Shown here one piece after another: positions 1 through 6,977 of a stretch of 14,041 nucleotides of DNA (its first letter is position 1; each line of letters starts with the position of its first letter). The stretch is from Halanaerobium sp. (GTDB lineage Bacteria > Bacillota > Halanaerobiia > Halanaerobiales > Halanaerobiaceae), in assembly GCA_003070825.1 (NCBI GenBank), contig QBLP01000023.1, positions 1 through 14,041 of the forward strand. The letters run 5' to 3'. The position numbers and the translations under genes are program-made. The notes beneath the pieces were generated by a model that had not been told where the DNA came from, made no database searches, and saw only the letters and a list, made by a program, of their open reading frames with translations.

Positions 1-2
1 GT

Positions 3-1193
3 ATCGTAGTTGCTGCTCCGCTTTCATCAGCAGTAATTTTATATTTAAATAATTTAAACATTTTAGAAATCCTGAATGCCCAGTATTTGCCCGGTTTTGC
101 TTCTTTTGTTCAGGATTATCTATTCATTTTTCTGCTGAGTGCGGTCCTGGGCAAGATAATGGAAGACTCAGATGATGCAACTGCAATTGGAGAATTTGTG
201 CTTGATGTACTTTCACACCGCTATGCAGCTGTAGGTATCTTTTTTGCCAGTGTACTGCTTTCAATTGGTGGAATTTCAGCTTTTGTCTTAATTTTTACCA
301 TCTATCCAATTGCAAAAAAAGTTTTTGAAGAAGCCGGTCTGCCCAAATCACTGATCATCGCTTCTATTGCCGGGGGGAATGTAATAGTTGGCCTTTCTCT
401 GCCGGGCAGTCCCCAGGTACATAATTTAATCATGATGGATTATTTAAATACTTCCGCCCTTGCCGGATTTGGCCTGGGACTGGCGGGGATTTCGGCTGGT
501 TCAGCGGCTGCAATTGCTTACTTGAGATACAGGAGCAGGTCAATGTTAGCTGAAAGTAGTAATTTAAATGACAGTATTTTAAAAAAGCCGGATTTAACTA
601 AACTTTTTAATTTTTTAACAGCGATGCTGCCGCTTTTAGTTGTCTTTATTGTGCTGGCAGTATTTTCAAAACCGCCTGTAGTTGCTTTACTGCTGGGGGT
701 TGTACTTTCAATCATAAAAAATATTAGAAAGATTGATCTCTTAGAAATTTTAAATGACAGCATCTCCAATGCAGTCTTACCACTGATGTTTGCTGCTTCG
801 GCGATGGGCTTCGGGCAGGTAATTTCATCCCTGCCGGTTTTTAAAGATTTTCTGCAGACCCTCTTAAATCTGCCTTTAAATCCCTATCTGCTGACCGGAA
901 TTATCACAAATATTGCTGCTGGTCTTTTAGGTAGTGCATCCGGGGGAATGCTTTTAACTTTAAGTACAGTTGGCGAAAACATTGTCCAGATGGTGGATCC
1001 AGAAAAATTGCACCGACTTATAATTATTGCCTCAACTGGCCTGGATACTCTGCCCCATAACAGTGCCTATCTGGCGATGCTGGCTTATACAGGTCTTAAA
1101 TTTAAGGAAACATATTTTGATTATTTTATGGTAACGGTTTTGGCAACTCTGCTTTCTTTTGCAGTTGCTTTAATCTATGCACTGAGTTTTTAG
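3..1193 (+). CDS. GntP-family permease, 5'-truncated by window edge
   Basis: Integral membrane permease, likely moving gluconate, hydroxybutyrate or a similar organic acid across the inner membrane with protons. The frame is open from base 3 with no stop, so the true start lies upstream; about 396 residues are visible where the family usually has about 440-450. The protein is almost wholly hydrophobic with 10 or more membrane segments. It carries family-like stretches: GGISAFVLIFTIYPIA, GNVIVGLSLPGSPQ, and near the C-terminus GLDTLPHNSAYLAML, typical of GntP/D-beta-hydroxybutyrate permease relatives. The internal TTG at 87 is not a credible start because the upstream codons continue a permease-like sequence (IVVAAPLSSAVILYL). 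It ends 35 bases before the next gene, so the two may be cotranscribed. The substrate cannot be told from sequence. Confidence 0.85.
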   Translation: MVVAAPLSSAVILYLNNLNILEILNAQYLPGFASFVQDYLFIFLLSAVLGKIMEDSDDATAIGEFVLDVLSHRYAAVGIFFASVLLSIGGISAFVLIFTIYPIAKKVFEEAGLPKSLIIASIAGGNVIVGLSLPGSPQVHNLIMMDYLNTSALAGFGLGLAGISAGSAAAIAYLRYRSRSMLAESSNLNDSILKKPDLTKLFNFLTAMLPLLVVFIVLAVFSKPPVVALLLGVVLSIIKNIRKIDLLEILNDSISNAVLPLMFAASAMGFGQVISSLPVFKDFLQTLLNLPLNPYLLTGIITNIAAGLLGSASGGMLLTLSTVGENIVQMVDPEKLHRLIIIASTGLDTLPHNSAYLAMLAYTGLKFKETYFDYFMVTVLATLLSFAVALIYALSF

Positions 1194-1228
1194 GATAGAG
1201 GAAATCAAGCTGGAAGGGAGAGATTCAA

Positions 1229-1984
1229 TTGCCGCTGACTAAAATTTTACTTATTCTGGCTGCCGGAATCTCAGCTGGATTTATCAATACAATGGCCGGA
1301 GGAGGTTCTTTGATTACTCTACCTATCTTAATTTTTTTAGGTCTGCCAGCCGCTGTAGCTAATGGGAGCAATCGGGTAGCCTTACTGGTTGAAAATATCA
1401 CAGCTGTTATTAATTTTAGAGATAAAGGCTATTTTGATTATCAATTTGGCCTGATTCTTGCCTTACCGGCTGTAATTGGCTCTTTAATCGGAGCCCGGAT
1501 AGCAGTTTCAATTTCTGAGCAGTTTTTTAATCAGCTTCTGGCAGTAATTATGCTGCTTATGTTAGTTTTTATACTCTGGAATCCGCTAAAAAATCTAAAG
1601 CTTAATCAGAAAGAACTAAGCAGCAGCCGAAAAATAACTGCAGGTTTTGTGTTTTTTTTGATTGGAATTTATGGAGGTTTTATTCAGGCTGGAGTAGGGA
1701 TTATAATCATTGCAGCTCTTTCAGTTTTAACGGGTTTTTCCCTGGTCAAAATTAACAGCCTTAAAGTTTTTGTGGTTGCGATCTATATTTTTTCTTCACT
1801 CAGCATTTTTATTTTTAACGGTAAGGTTGACTGGATAACAGCTCTGATTTTAGCACTCGGAAATGGCACCGGAAGTTATCTGGCCAGCACGTTAGCGGTA
1901 GATAAAGGAGAAAAATTGGTTAAAGCTGTTTTAACAGCTGCTGTTTCTCTTATGGCTCTATATTTATTTTACATAAGTTTTTAA
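1229..1984 (+). CDS. TSUP family (TauE/SafE) membrane anion exporter
   Basis: Polytopic inner-membrane protein of 251 residues, the usual length for the sulfite exporter TauE/SafE family. These proteins export sulfite, sulfoacetate or other small anions. The N-terminal half carries the family signature around residues 17-45 (GFINTMAGGGSLITLPIL, then LGLPAAVANGSNRVALL). A second, weaker repeat follows at about residues 148-180 (GIYGGFIQAGVGIIIIAAL), giving the usual two-fold inverted repeat with about 8 membrane segments. The start is a TTG preceded by GGAAGGGAGAG about 7 bases away. It follows the GntP permease by 35 bases, so an operon is plausible. The substrate is unknown; being next to an organic-acid permease could hint at an organic anion, but this is only inference. 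Confidence 0.85.
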   Translation: MPLTKILLILAAGISAGFINTMAGGGSLITLPILIFLGLPAAVANGSNRVALLVENITAVINFRDKGYFDYQFGLILALPAVIGSLIGARIAVSISEQFFNQLLAVIMLLMLVFILWNPLKNLKLNQKELSSSRKITAGFVFFLIGIYGGFIQAGVGIIIIAALSVLTGFSLVKINSLKVFVVAIYIFSSLSIFIFNGKVDWITALILALGNGTGSYLASTLAVDKGEKLVKAVLTAAVSLMALYLFYISF

Positions 1985-2030
1985 TAATTAGAAATATAAA
2001 GTTTTTAAACTATATAATAACTAAAACCAG

Positions 2031-2035
2031 AGGAG
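2031..2035 (+). promoter_or_regulatory. Ribosome binding site deciding the NUDIX start
   Basis: AGGAG lies 8 bases before the ATG at 2044. An in-frame GTG at 2035 overlaps this site and so cannot use it, which favours the ATG. Confidence 0.7.
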
Positions 2036-2043
2036 TGAGCAAA

Positions 2044-2484
2044 ATGAAATATCCGGAAGCCACAGTAGGTGCTGTTATTTTGAATCCAGAAAACAGAGTT
2101 CTGATCTGCAAATCAAATAAATGGCAGCAAAAATATGTAATCCCCGGCGGTCATATTGAAGCAGGAGAGAAAATGGAAGAGGCCTTAGTGAGAGAGGTTA
2201 AAGAAGAAACAGGGCTTGAAATTTATGATATTGAACTGCTTGGAATCACAGAAAGTATTTATTCTGAGTCTTTTCAAAATCAGAAACATTTCCTTTTTGT
2301 TGATTTTATCTGTCGCAGTGATTCTACAAAAGTTGAGTTAAATCATGAGGCCCAGTCCTATCAATGGATTGAGCTCAGCGAAATTGAAGCTTATGACCTG
2401 GAAGAATTCACTGCCAGCTTATTAAAAGAGCTGCGGCGGGGAAAGGATTCTAACTACAGACAGGATATATTATACGGTTTATAA
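2044..2484 (+). CDS. NUDIX hydrolase
   Basis: Small cytoplasmic hydrolase of 146 residues that cleaves a nucleoside diphosphate linked to another moiety, using Mg2+. A complete Nudix box is visible at about residues 36-58: G-x5-E-x7-R-E-V-K-E-E-T-G-L, with all catalytic glutamates present. The segment before it (VGAVILNPENRVLICKSN, then KYVIPGGHIEAGE) is typical of the MutT-like subgroup. The ATG at 2044 was chosen over an in-frame GTG at 2035 because AGGAG sits 8 bases before it. It is followed 40 bases later by a DNA-repair fusion gene, so a role in sanitising damaged nucleotides is possible but not shown. Many Nudix proteins of this size have unrelated substrates such as sugar nucleotides or dinucleoside polyphosphates. 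Confidence 0.9.
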   Translation: MKYPEATVGAVILNPENRVLICKSNKWQQKYVIPGGHIEAGEKMEEALVREVKEETGLEIYDIELLGITESIYSESFQNQKHFLFVDFICRSDSTKVELNHEAQSYQWIELSEIEAYDLEEFTASLLKELRRGKDSNYRQDILYGL

Positions 2485-2524
2485 TCTAAAACAGTAAAAT
2501 AATAATAGACTAGAAAAGAACGGA

Positions 2525-3805
2525 ATGATTTTAATGAATAAAATTGAAATAAAAAATAAGATAAAAAAATCAATTGAGATGCCTGAGCGGAAGGCTGAGA
2601 CAAGAGAACTTTTTCTATTTTTTGGCCTTCCAGGCAGCGGTAAATCAACACTGGCGGAAGAGCTTTATCAGCGAAACAAAAAAGAAAGTATCTATCTGGC
2701 AGCTGATCAGATAGCTTTAGAATATAATCTGGACCAATCAGATAACTATCACTGGACCTTTGAAATTTTTAATGAGCTAATTGAATACTATCTTAAATCC
2801 GGTTATTCAGTCATCGCTGATGCCAATCTTGATAAATATGAGATTCGAAAAGAATATTATCAGCTGGCTGAAAACTGTGGCGCAGAGTTAAAGCTCTTTT
2901 ATCTAAAGACAAACCTGGCTGAAATTAAAAAAAGACAGCAGCAGCGAAATCAGCTTGCAGAGGCTGAACTGCGCTCGGCAGGCTTGTACAGCCACAATCA
3001 GGAAGAAATAAAAAACTATCTAGAGGAGCTTGAGCTACCTCGTGAATCAGAAAAAGTTTATCTAATTGACGGGAATTTTGATTTTGCAGAGCAGCTTGAC
3101 TGCTGGCAAGAGGTAGAAGAGGAAGCTTTATTTGATTATTTGGACGCTGTCCGCAGCAGTCTGGCTCAAAATTCTAACCCGGAAAAAGCAGAGGGAATGG
3201 AAGGCTACATGCGGGATCAGTTTCCTTTCTACGGTCTGCAGGCAGCTGAGAGGCGAAAAACTTTAAGAAAATATATGAGGCAGGATCAGCGGCCTAAATT
3301 AAGGCAGCTAAAAACTGCAGTCAAAAAGCTCTGGCAGCTGCCGGAAAGAGAATTTCAGTATTTTGCTCAGGAGCTGATTCTAAAGTATAAGAAAGATTAT
3401 AGCAAAGATATGATAGATCTCTTTGAATACATGCTGACCAATAAATCCTGGTGGGATACTGTGGATCAGATAGCAAAAAAATCTGTGGGAGAATATTTTC
3501 AGCTTTTTCCTGAAGAAAGAGATCCCAAGCTTATGAAATGGCTGGAAAGCGGCAATATCTGGCTGCAGCGGACCGCTTTACTGTTTCAGCTGGGCTATAA
3601 GGAAGAAACAGATGCTCAGCTTTTATTTGACCTGATTGAAAAGTTAAGAGATATCGATGAATTTTTTATTCAAAAGGCAATTGGCTGGGCTTTACGAGAA
3701 TATTCTAAACTGGAACCGCTGGCAGTGGTTAAATTTTCAAATACTCATCAGCTTTCAGCGCTAGCAGAAAGAGAAGCCTTAAAAGTTGTTAAAAGAAATA
3801 AATAG
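2525..3805 (+). CDS. P-loop kinase domain fused to AlkD-type DNA alkylation-repair glycosylase
   Basis: A 426-residue two-domain protein. Residues about 29-195 form a P-loop kinase of the AAA_33/polynucleotide-kinase-like type: Walker A GLPGSGKS at 34-41, a possible substrate-side Asp at D61 (AADQI), a conserved strand VIADAN at 96-101, and an Arg/Lys-rich lid at about 135-141. Residues about 208-422 match AlkD, the HEAT-repeat-like glycosylase that removes N3- and N7-alkylated purines. From my memory of Bacillus cereus AlkD, its key W109, D113, R148 and W187 correspond to W310, D314, R349 and W388 here. The spacing is identical, within SWWDTVD, NIWLQR and AIGWALREY, so the glycosylase half looks intact. 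AlkD is normally a stand-alone protein of about 230 residues. ATG 2525 or ATG 2534 could be the start; neither has a strong ribosome site. The kinase substrate is unknown. Confidence 0.88.
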   Translation: MILMNKIEIKNKIKKSIEMPERKAETRELFLFFGLPGSGKSTLAEELYQRNKKESIYLAADQIALEYNLDQSDNYHWTFEIFNELIEYYLKSGYSVIADANLDKYEIRKEYYQLAENCGAELKLFYLKTNLAEIKKRQQQRNQLAEAELRSAGLYSHNQEEIKNYLEELELPRESEKVYLIDGNFDFAEQLDCWQEVEEEALFDYLDAVRSSLAQNSNPEKAEGMEGYMRDQFPFYGLQAAERRKTLRKYMRQDQRPKLRQLKTAVKKLWQLPEREFQYFAQELILKYKKDYSKDMIDLFEYMLTNKSWWDTVDQIAKKSVGEYFQLFPEERDPKLMKWLESGNIWLQRTALLFQLGYKEETDAQLLFDLIEKLRDIDEFFIQKAIGWALREYSKLEPLAVVKFSNTHQLSALAEREALKVVKRNK

Positions 3806-3817
3806 TCTTAAAAGCAG

Positions 3818-3883
3818 TCACCTTGAGGATATTGGCATTAAAAAGCCATTGATTTAATTCCAAAAGGTGATTTTTTATTTTTT
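3818..3883 (+). terminator. Intrinsic terminator after the kinase-AlkD gene
   Basis: TCACCTT at 3818-3824 pairs with AAGGTGA at 3864-3870, with a nested TGGC/GCCA inner stem. The hairpin is followed at once by a run of T (TTTTTTATTTTTT). It separates the repair gene from the iron operon, whose promoter starts five bases later. Confidence 0.85.
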
Positions 3884-3887
3884 AATC

Positions 3888-3916
3888 TTGACAAAACAAA
3901 TGGGTTTAGTTATAAT
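3888..3916 (+). promoter_or_regulatory. Sigma-A promoter of the iron-uptake operon
   Basis: A perfect -35 TTGACA (3888-3893) and perfect -10 TATAAT (3911-3916) are separated by exactly 17 bases. The expected transcription start is near 3923, about 95 bases before the start codon at 4019. A full-consensus promoter implies strong expression when not repressed, which suits control by a repressor. Confidence 0.88.
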
Positions 3917-3932
3917 TAATAACGATTGAGCT

Positions 3933-3947
3933 TGATAATCAGTCTCA
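3933..3947 (+). promoter_or_regulatory. Fur-like box downstream of the promoter
   Basis: TGATAATCAGTCTCA fits the 7-1-7 Fur operator TGATAAT-N-ATTATCA: the left half is perfect and the right half matches 5 of 7. It sits about 10-25 bases past the predicted transcription start of a ferric-chelate transporter operon, where a bound repressor would block transcription. A wider dyad, ATTGAG and CTCAAT 13 bases apart (3925-3949), overlaps it. Iron control through Fur is an inference from position and motif. Confidence 0.5.
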
Positions 3948-4003
3948 ATTAATAATTTTTATTAGTGATAAATATTGGATTCATAAAATCACTAAGTAAA
4001 TCT

Positions 4004-4011
4004 AAAGGAGG
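4004..4011 (+). promoter_or_regulatory. Ribosome binding site deciding the TTG start of the binding protein
   Basis: AAAGGAGG lies 7 bases before the TTG at 4019. The longer reading from GTG 3965 has no such site and would put 18 extra residues before a normal signal peptide. Confidence 0.8.
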
Positions 4012-4018
4012 ATTTATT

Positions 4019-4942
4019 TTGTTAAATAAAAAGAATTACATAGCTGTTCTGGTAATGGCTTTGGTGTTAATTTTAAGTATTTCGGTGATGGCAGAAACAA
4101 GGGTTGTAGAGCATGCAATGGGAAAAACTGAAATTGAGGGCACTCCCCAAAGAGTTGTAACCCTTTATCAGGGTGCCAGTGATGCTGCTCATGCCCTTGA
4201 CATACCCCTGGTTGGTATTGTAGAATCCTGGGTAGAAAAACCTGTCTATAAATATCTGCGGGATGACCTGAGTGATGTTAAACAGGTTGGACTGGAAACT
4301 CAGCCCAATCTTGAAGAAATCAGTAAATTAAATCCTGATTTAATTATTGCTTCTAAGATGAGGCACGAGGATATTTACAACCTGCTTTCCCAGATTGCTC
4401 CAACAGTAATGGAAGAAAATGTGTTCCGCTATCGGGAAACTGTTAAATTAATGGGTAAAGCTGCAGGTAGAGAAGAAAAAGCAGCAGAAGTTTTAAATAA
4501 CTGGGATCAGCGAGTTGCAGATTTCAGAGAAAAAATCGAAGCTAAAATGGGTGAGAAGTGGCCGATTGAGGTTGCTGTTTTAAACTTTAGAGCAGACCAT
4601 GCCCGTATTTATTACAGTGGTTATGCTGGAAGAATTCTAAATGAACTTGGTTTTGAGAGACCTGAAGACCATAAAAAAGATACCTGGGGAGTTAAATTAA
4701 CTTCTAAAGAGAGTATCCCGGAGATGAATGCAGAAGCCTTCTTCATCTTTATGTCAGATGATCAGGCAGTAGAAAACACCTATCAGGAATGGACTGAACA
4801 CCCACTCTGGCAGAATCTGGATGCTGTTCAAAATGAGCAGGTATTTAGAGTTGATCAGGTTGCCTGGAATATGGCCGGCGGAATTGAATCAGCTCATATT
4901 ATGTTAGATCAATTATATGAACACTTTGAACTAGAAGAATAA
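4019..4942 (+). CDS. Iron(III)-chelate ABC transporter substrate-binding protein
   Basis: Extracytoplasmic solute-binding protein of about 307 residues of the Peripla_BP_2 (FecB/BtuF-like) family. It captures a ferric chelate (citrate- or siderophore-type) and delivers it to the permease. The TTG start gives a textbook signal peptide: MLNKK, a hydrophobic core at about residues 7-22, and an AXA-like cleavage site SVMA before E26. There is no lipobox cysteine, so this is a soluble periplasmic protein, as expected in a diderm cell; monoderm Firmicutes normally lipidate it. Family features include GTPQRVVTLYQGASD after the signal, the NLEEISKLNPDLIIASKMRHEDIYNLLSQIAPTV-type region at about residues 100-135, and two lobes joined by a helix. 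It is first in the operon, six bases before the first permease gene. The exact ligand cannot be told from sequence. Confidence 0.9.
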   Translation: MLNKKNYIAVLVMALVLILSISVMAETRVVEHAMGKTEIEGTPQRVVTLYQGASDAAHALDIPLVGIVESWVEKPVYKYLRDDLSDVKQVGLETQPNLEEISKLNPDLIIASKMRHEDIYNLLSQIAPTVMEENVFRYRETVKLMGKAAGREEKAAEVLNNWDQRVADFREKIEAKMGEKWPIEVAVLNFRADHARIYYSGYAGRILNELGFERPEDHKKDTWGVKLTSKESIPEMNAEAFFIFMSDDQAVENTYQEWTEHPLWQNLDAVQNEQVFRVDQVAWNMAGGIESAHIMLDQLYEHFELEE

Positions 4943-4947
4943 ATTTA

Positions 4948-5964
4948 ATGACTTACATTTTGCGTAATCAAAAGGCAAAAATGAATATGCTGCTGTTTTT
5001 AACTTTTTTGTTAATCACAGCAGCAGTTTTTAGTCTGGCTGTTGGTCAGCACTTTGTTTCCTTAACCAGTGTTTACAGGGCAATATTTAGTTTTGACCAG
5101 CAGTCAACAAGACATCTAATAATCCGCTCAACCAGATTGAGCAGAACTGTGATTGCTCTAGCAGCAGGCGGGAGTCTTGCTGTTGCCGGGGCTTTAATGC
5201 AGGCGCTGACCGGTAATCCACTTGCTGCTCCCGGAATTTTTGGGCTCAACTCAGGTGCAGTTTTCCTGCTGGTAATTGCAGCTACTTTTTTTGGAGTAAC
5301 TTCGATGGAGCTCAGTATCTGGCTTGCTTTTTTTGGCTCAATGCTGGCCGGGTTGCTGGTTTATTTTATTGCTTCTCTGGGTAGAAGTGGACTTTCCTCT
5401 CTAAAAATGATTCTGGCTGGAGCTGCAGTGACTGCTCTTTTTCATTCCTTTACTCAGGGTCTTTTAGTAATTAACCAGGAGAGTTTAGAAAGTGTTCTTT
5501 TCTGGCTTTCTGGTTCAACTGCCGGTAGAGATTTGGAAATGATTATGCCGCTGCTTTCATTTATTTTAGGAGCGATAATTCTGGCTTTAATTTTGGCCAA
5601 AGATATTAATATTTTACTAATTGGAGAAGAGATGGCAGCAGGCCTGGGTCAAAAAACTATAATCATTAAACTTTTACTAGGTCTGAGCATTGTTATTCTG
5701 GCCGGCAGCTCAGTGGCTGCAGCTGGCGCAATATCTTTTATTGGTTTAGTAGTTCCTCATATCAGCCGCTTTTTTGTCGGGAATAACTACCACTGGCTGA
5801 TAATTTATTCTTTTATTATTGGGGCAGTCCTGCTTTTAATTGCAGATATTGCAGCCAGGATTATCATTATGCCTCAGGAAGTACCGATTGGAGTTATGAC
5901 AGCTTTTATGGGAGCACCATTTTTTGTTTACATTGTCAGGCGGGGGTTTAAAGTTAATGCTTAA
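4948..5964 (+). CDS. FecCD-family iron ABC transporter permease 1
   Basis: Inner-membrane permease subunit of 338 residues with about 9-10 membrane segments, typical of the FecCD/BtuC family. Visible family features are RSTRLSRTVIAL (about residues 60-71), MQALTGNPLAAPGIFGLNSG (about 84-103), the cytoplasmic coupling-helix region EEMAAGLGQK (about 227-236) that contacts the ATPase, and SFIGLVVPHISR near the end. The ATG at 4948 lies just after the binding-protein stop; the ribosome site there is weak, so translation may be coupled, and a start at M12 (4981) is also possible. It overlaps the next permease gene by 8 bases. The two paralogous permeases probably form a heterodimer. Confidence 0.9.
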   Translation: MTYILRNQKAKMNMLLFLTFLLITAAVFSLAVGQHFVSLTSVYRAIFSFDQQSTRHLIIRSTRLSRTVIALAAGGSLAVAGALMQALTGNPLAAPGIFGLNSGAVFLLVIAATFFGVTSMELSIWLAFFGSMLAGLLVYFIASLGRSGLSSLKMILAGAAVTALFHSFTQGLLVINQESLESVLFWLSGSTAGRDLEMIMPLLSFILGAIILALILAKDINILLIGEEMAAGLGQKTIIIKLLLGLSIVILAGSSVAAAGAISFIGLVVPHISRFFVGNNYHWLIIYSFIIGAVLLLIADIAARIIIMPQEVPIGVMTAFMGAPFFVYIVRRGFKVNA

Positions 5965-6964
5965 AAATTCGAAAATTTCGCGGGAGCTTATCTTAATTTT
6001 TGGGCTCATTCTGCTGGCAGGATTAATTTTCATTCTTTCTTTATCCTTCGGCAGCAGCTATATCTCACCAGTGACTGTGATCAGTCACTTTTTGGGACTG
6101 GAAGCAGGGTCTTATAATTTTACAATTAATATTTTACGCTTACCCCGTACGCTTATGGCTTTTTTAGTTGGGGCAGCTCTCTCAGTTTCAGGACTTATTC
6201 TGCAGGCGAATATTAAAAACCCTCTGGCTTCTCCGGATATAATTGGAATCACAGGTGGGGCTTCTGCTGGAGCAATCACCTACTTAAGTTTTTTTAGTGC
6301 TGATTATGGGATTGCCGGTCTGCCTTTTGCTGCTATCCTGGGAGCAGCAGTGGTTTCGGCTTTGATCTATTTTCTGGCCTGGCAGAAGGGTGTCAGTTCA
6401 ATCAGGCTGGTTTTGATTGGAATTGGGATTGCAGCAGCTGTCGATGCTCTGGTAACAATGATTATTGTTTTCAGTCCAATCAGTACCACAGTTCAGTCCT
6501 ATGTCTGGCTGACCGGGAGTATTTATGGTACAAACTGGGAGGATCTTTTTCAATTTCTGCCCTGGGTTATAATTTTTATTCCACTGGCTTTTGCTTTTTA
6601 CAAAAGTTTAAATCTCCTTGCCTTAGGTGATAAGGTAGCTGCAGCTTTGGGTTTAAATATCCAGCTCAACCGCTTTCTCTTAATAACAATCAGTGTAGCT
6701 CTGGCCGGATCTGCTGTAGCCTATGCCGGAGGAGTTGCTTTTATTGGACTGATTGCACCTCATATTGCCCGAAAAATGGGAGGAAAATCTTATTCAATCT
6801 TAATTATCTATTCAGTTTTAAGTGGTGGAATGATTTTTATGGCAGCAGATTTGCTTGCCAGAACGGCCTTTTTACCCCTTGACTTACCGGCAGGAGTCTT
6901 TGTTTCCGGAATCGGAGCTCCATTTTTTATTTATTTACTTTACAGAAATCGCAACCAATTTTAA
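5957..6964 (+). CDS. FecCD-family iron ABC transporter permease 2
   Basis: Second permease subunit, 335 residues, paralogous to its upstream neighbour. It shows the same landmarks: INILRLPRTLMAFLVGAAL, then LQANIKNPLASPDIIGITGG (about residues 82-101), a coupling region GDKVAAALGLN, and AFIGLIAPHIARKMGG near the C-terminus, with about 9-10 membrane segments. The ATG at 5957 overlaps the previous stop by 8 bases and is preceded by GGCGGGGG, so it is preferred over an upstream in-frame TTG at 5924. The overlap suggests translational coupling and roughly equal production of the two permease halves. Confidence 0.9.
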   Translation: MLKNSKISRELILIFGLILLAGLIFILSLSFGSSYISPVTVISHFLGLEAGSYNFTINILRLPRTLMAFLVGAALSVSGLILQANIKNPLASPDIIGITGGASAGAITYLSFFSADYGIAGLPFAAILGAAVVSALIYFLAWQKGVSSIRLVLIGIGIAAAVDALVTMIIVFSPISTTVQSYVWLTGSIYGTNWEDLFQFLPWVIIFIPLAFAFYKSLNLLALGDKVAAALGLNIQLNRFLLITISVALAGSAVAYAGGVAFIGLIAPHIARKMGGKSYSILIIYSVLSGGMIFMAADLLARTAFLPLDLPAGVFVSGIGAPFFIYLLYRNRNQF

Positions 6965-6970
6965 AGGAGG
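6963..6970 (+). promoter_or_regulatory. Ribosome binding site deciding the TTG start of the ATPase
   Basis: AAAGGAGG, partly inside the stop region of the permease gene, lies 7 bases before the TTG at 6978. Longer readings would extend 41 codons back into the permease gene and have no ribosome site. Confidence 0.82.
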
Positions 6971-6977
6971 TAGAACT

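Noticed and set aside
2013..2018. TATAAT before the NUDIX gene as a promoter
   Set aside because: The position 17 bases upstream reads AGAAAT, with no resemblance to a -35, so it is not called, although a weak promoter remains possible.
3965..4018. Longer iron-binding protein starting at GTG 3965
   Set aside because: It would add 18 residues before a normal signal peptide and has no ribosome site, while AAAGGAGG precisely serves the TTG at 4019.
6855..6977. 41-codon N-terminal extension of the iron ATPase
   Set aside because: It overlaps the permease gene, and the extra sequence is a shadow of that gene; the TTG at 6978 has an ideal ribosome site.
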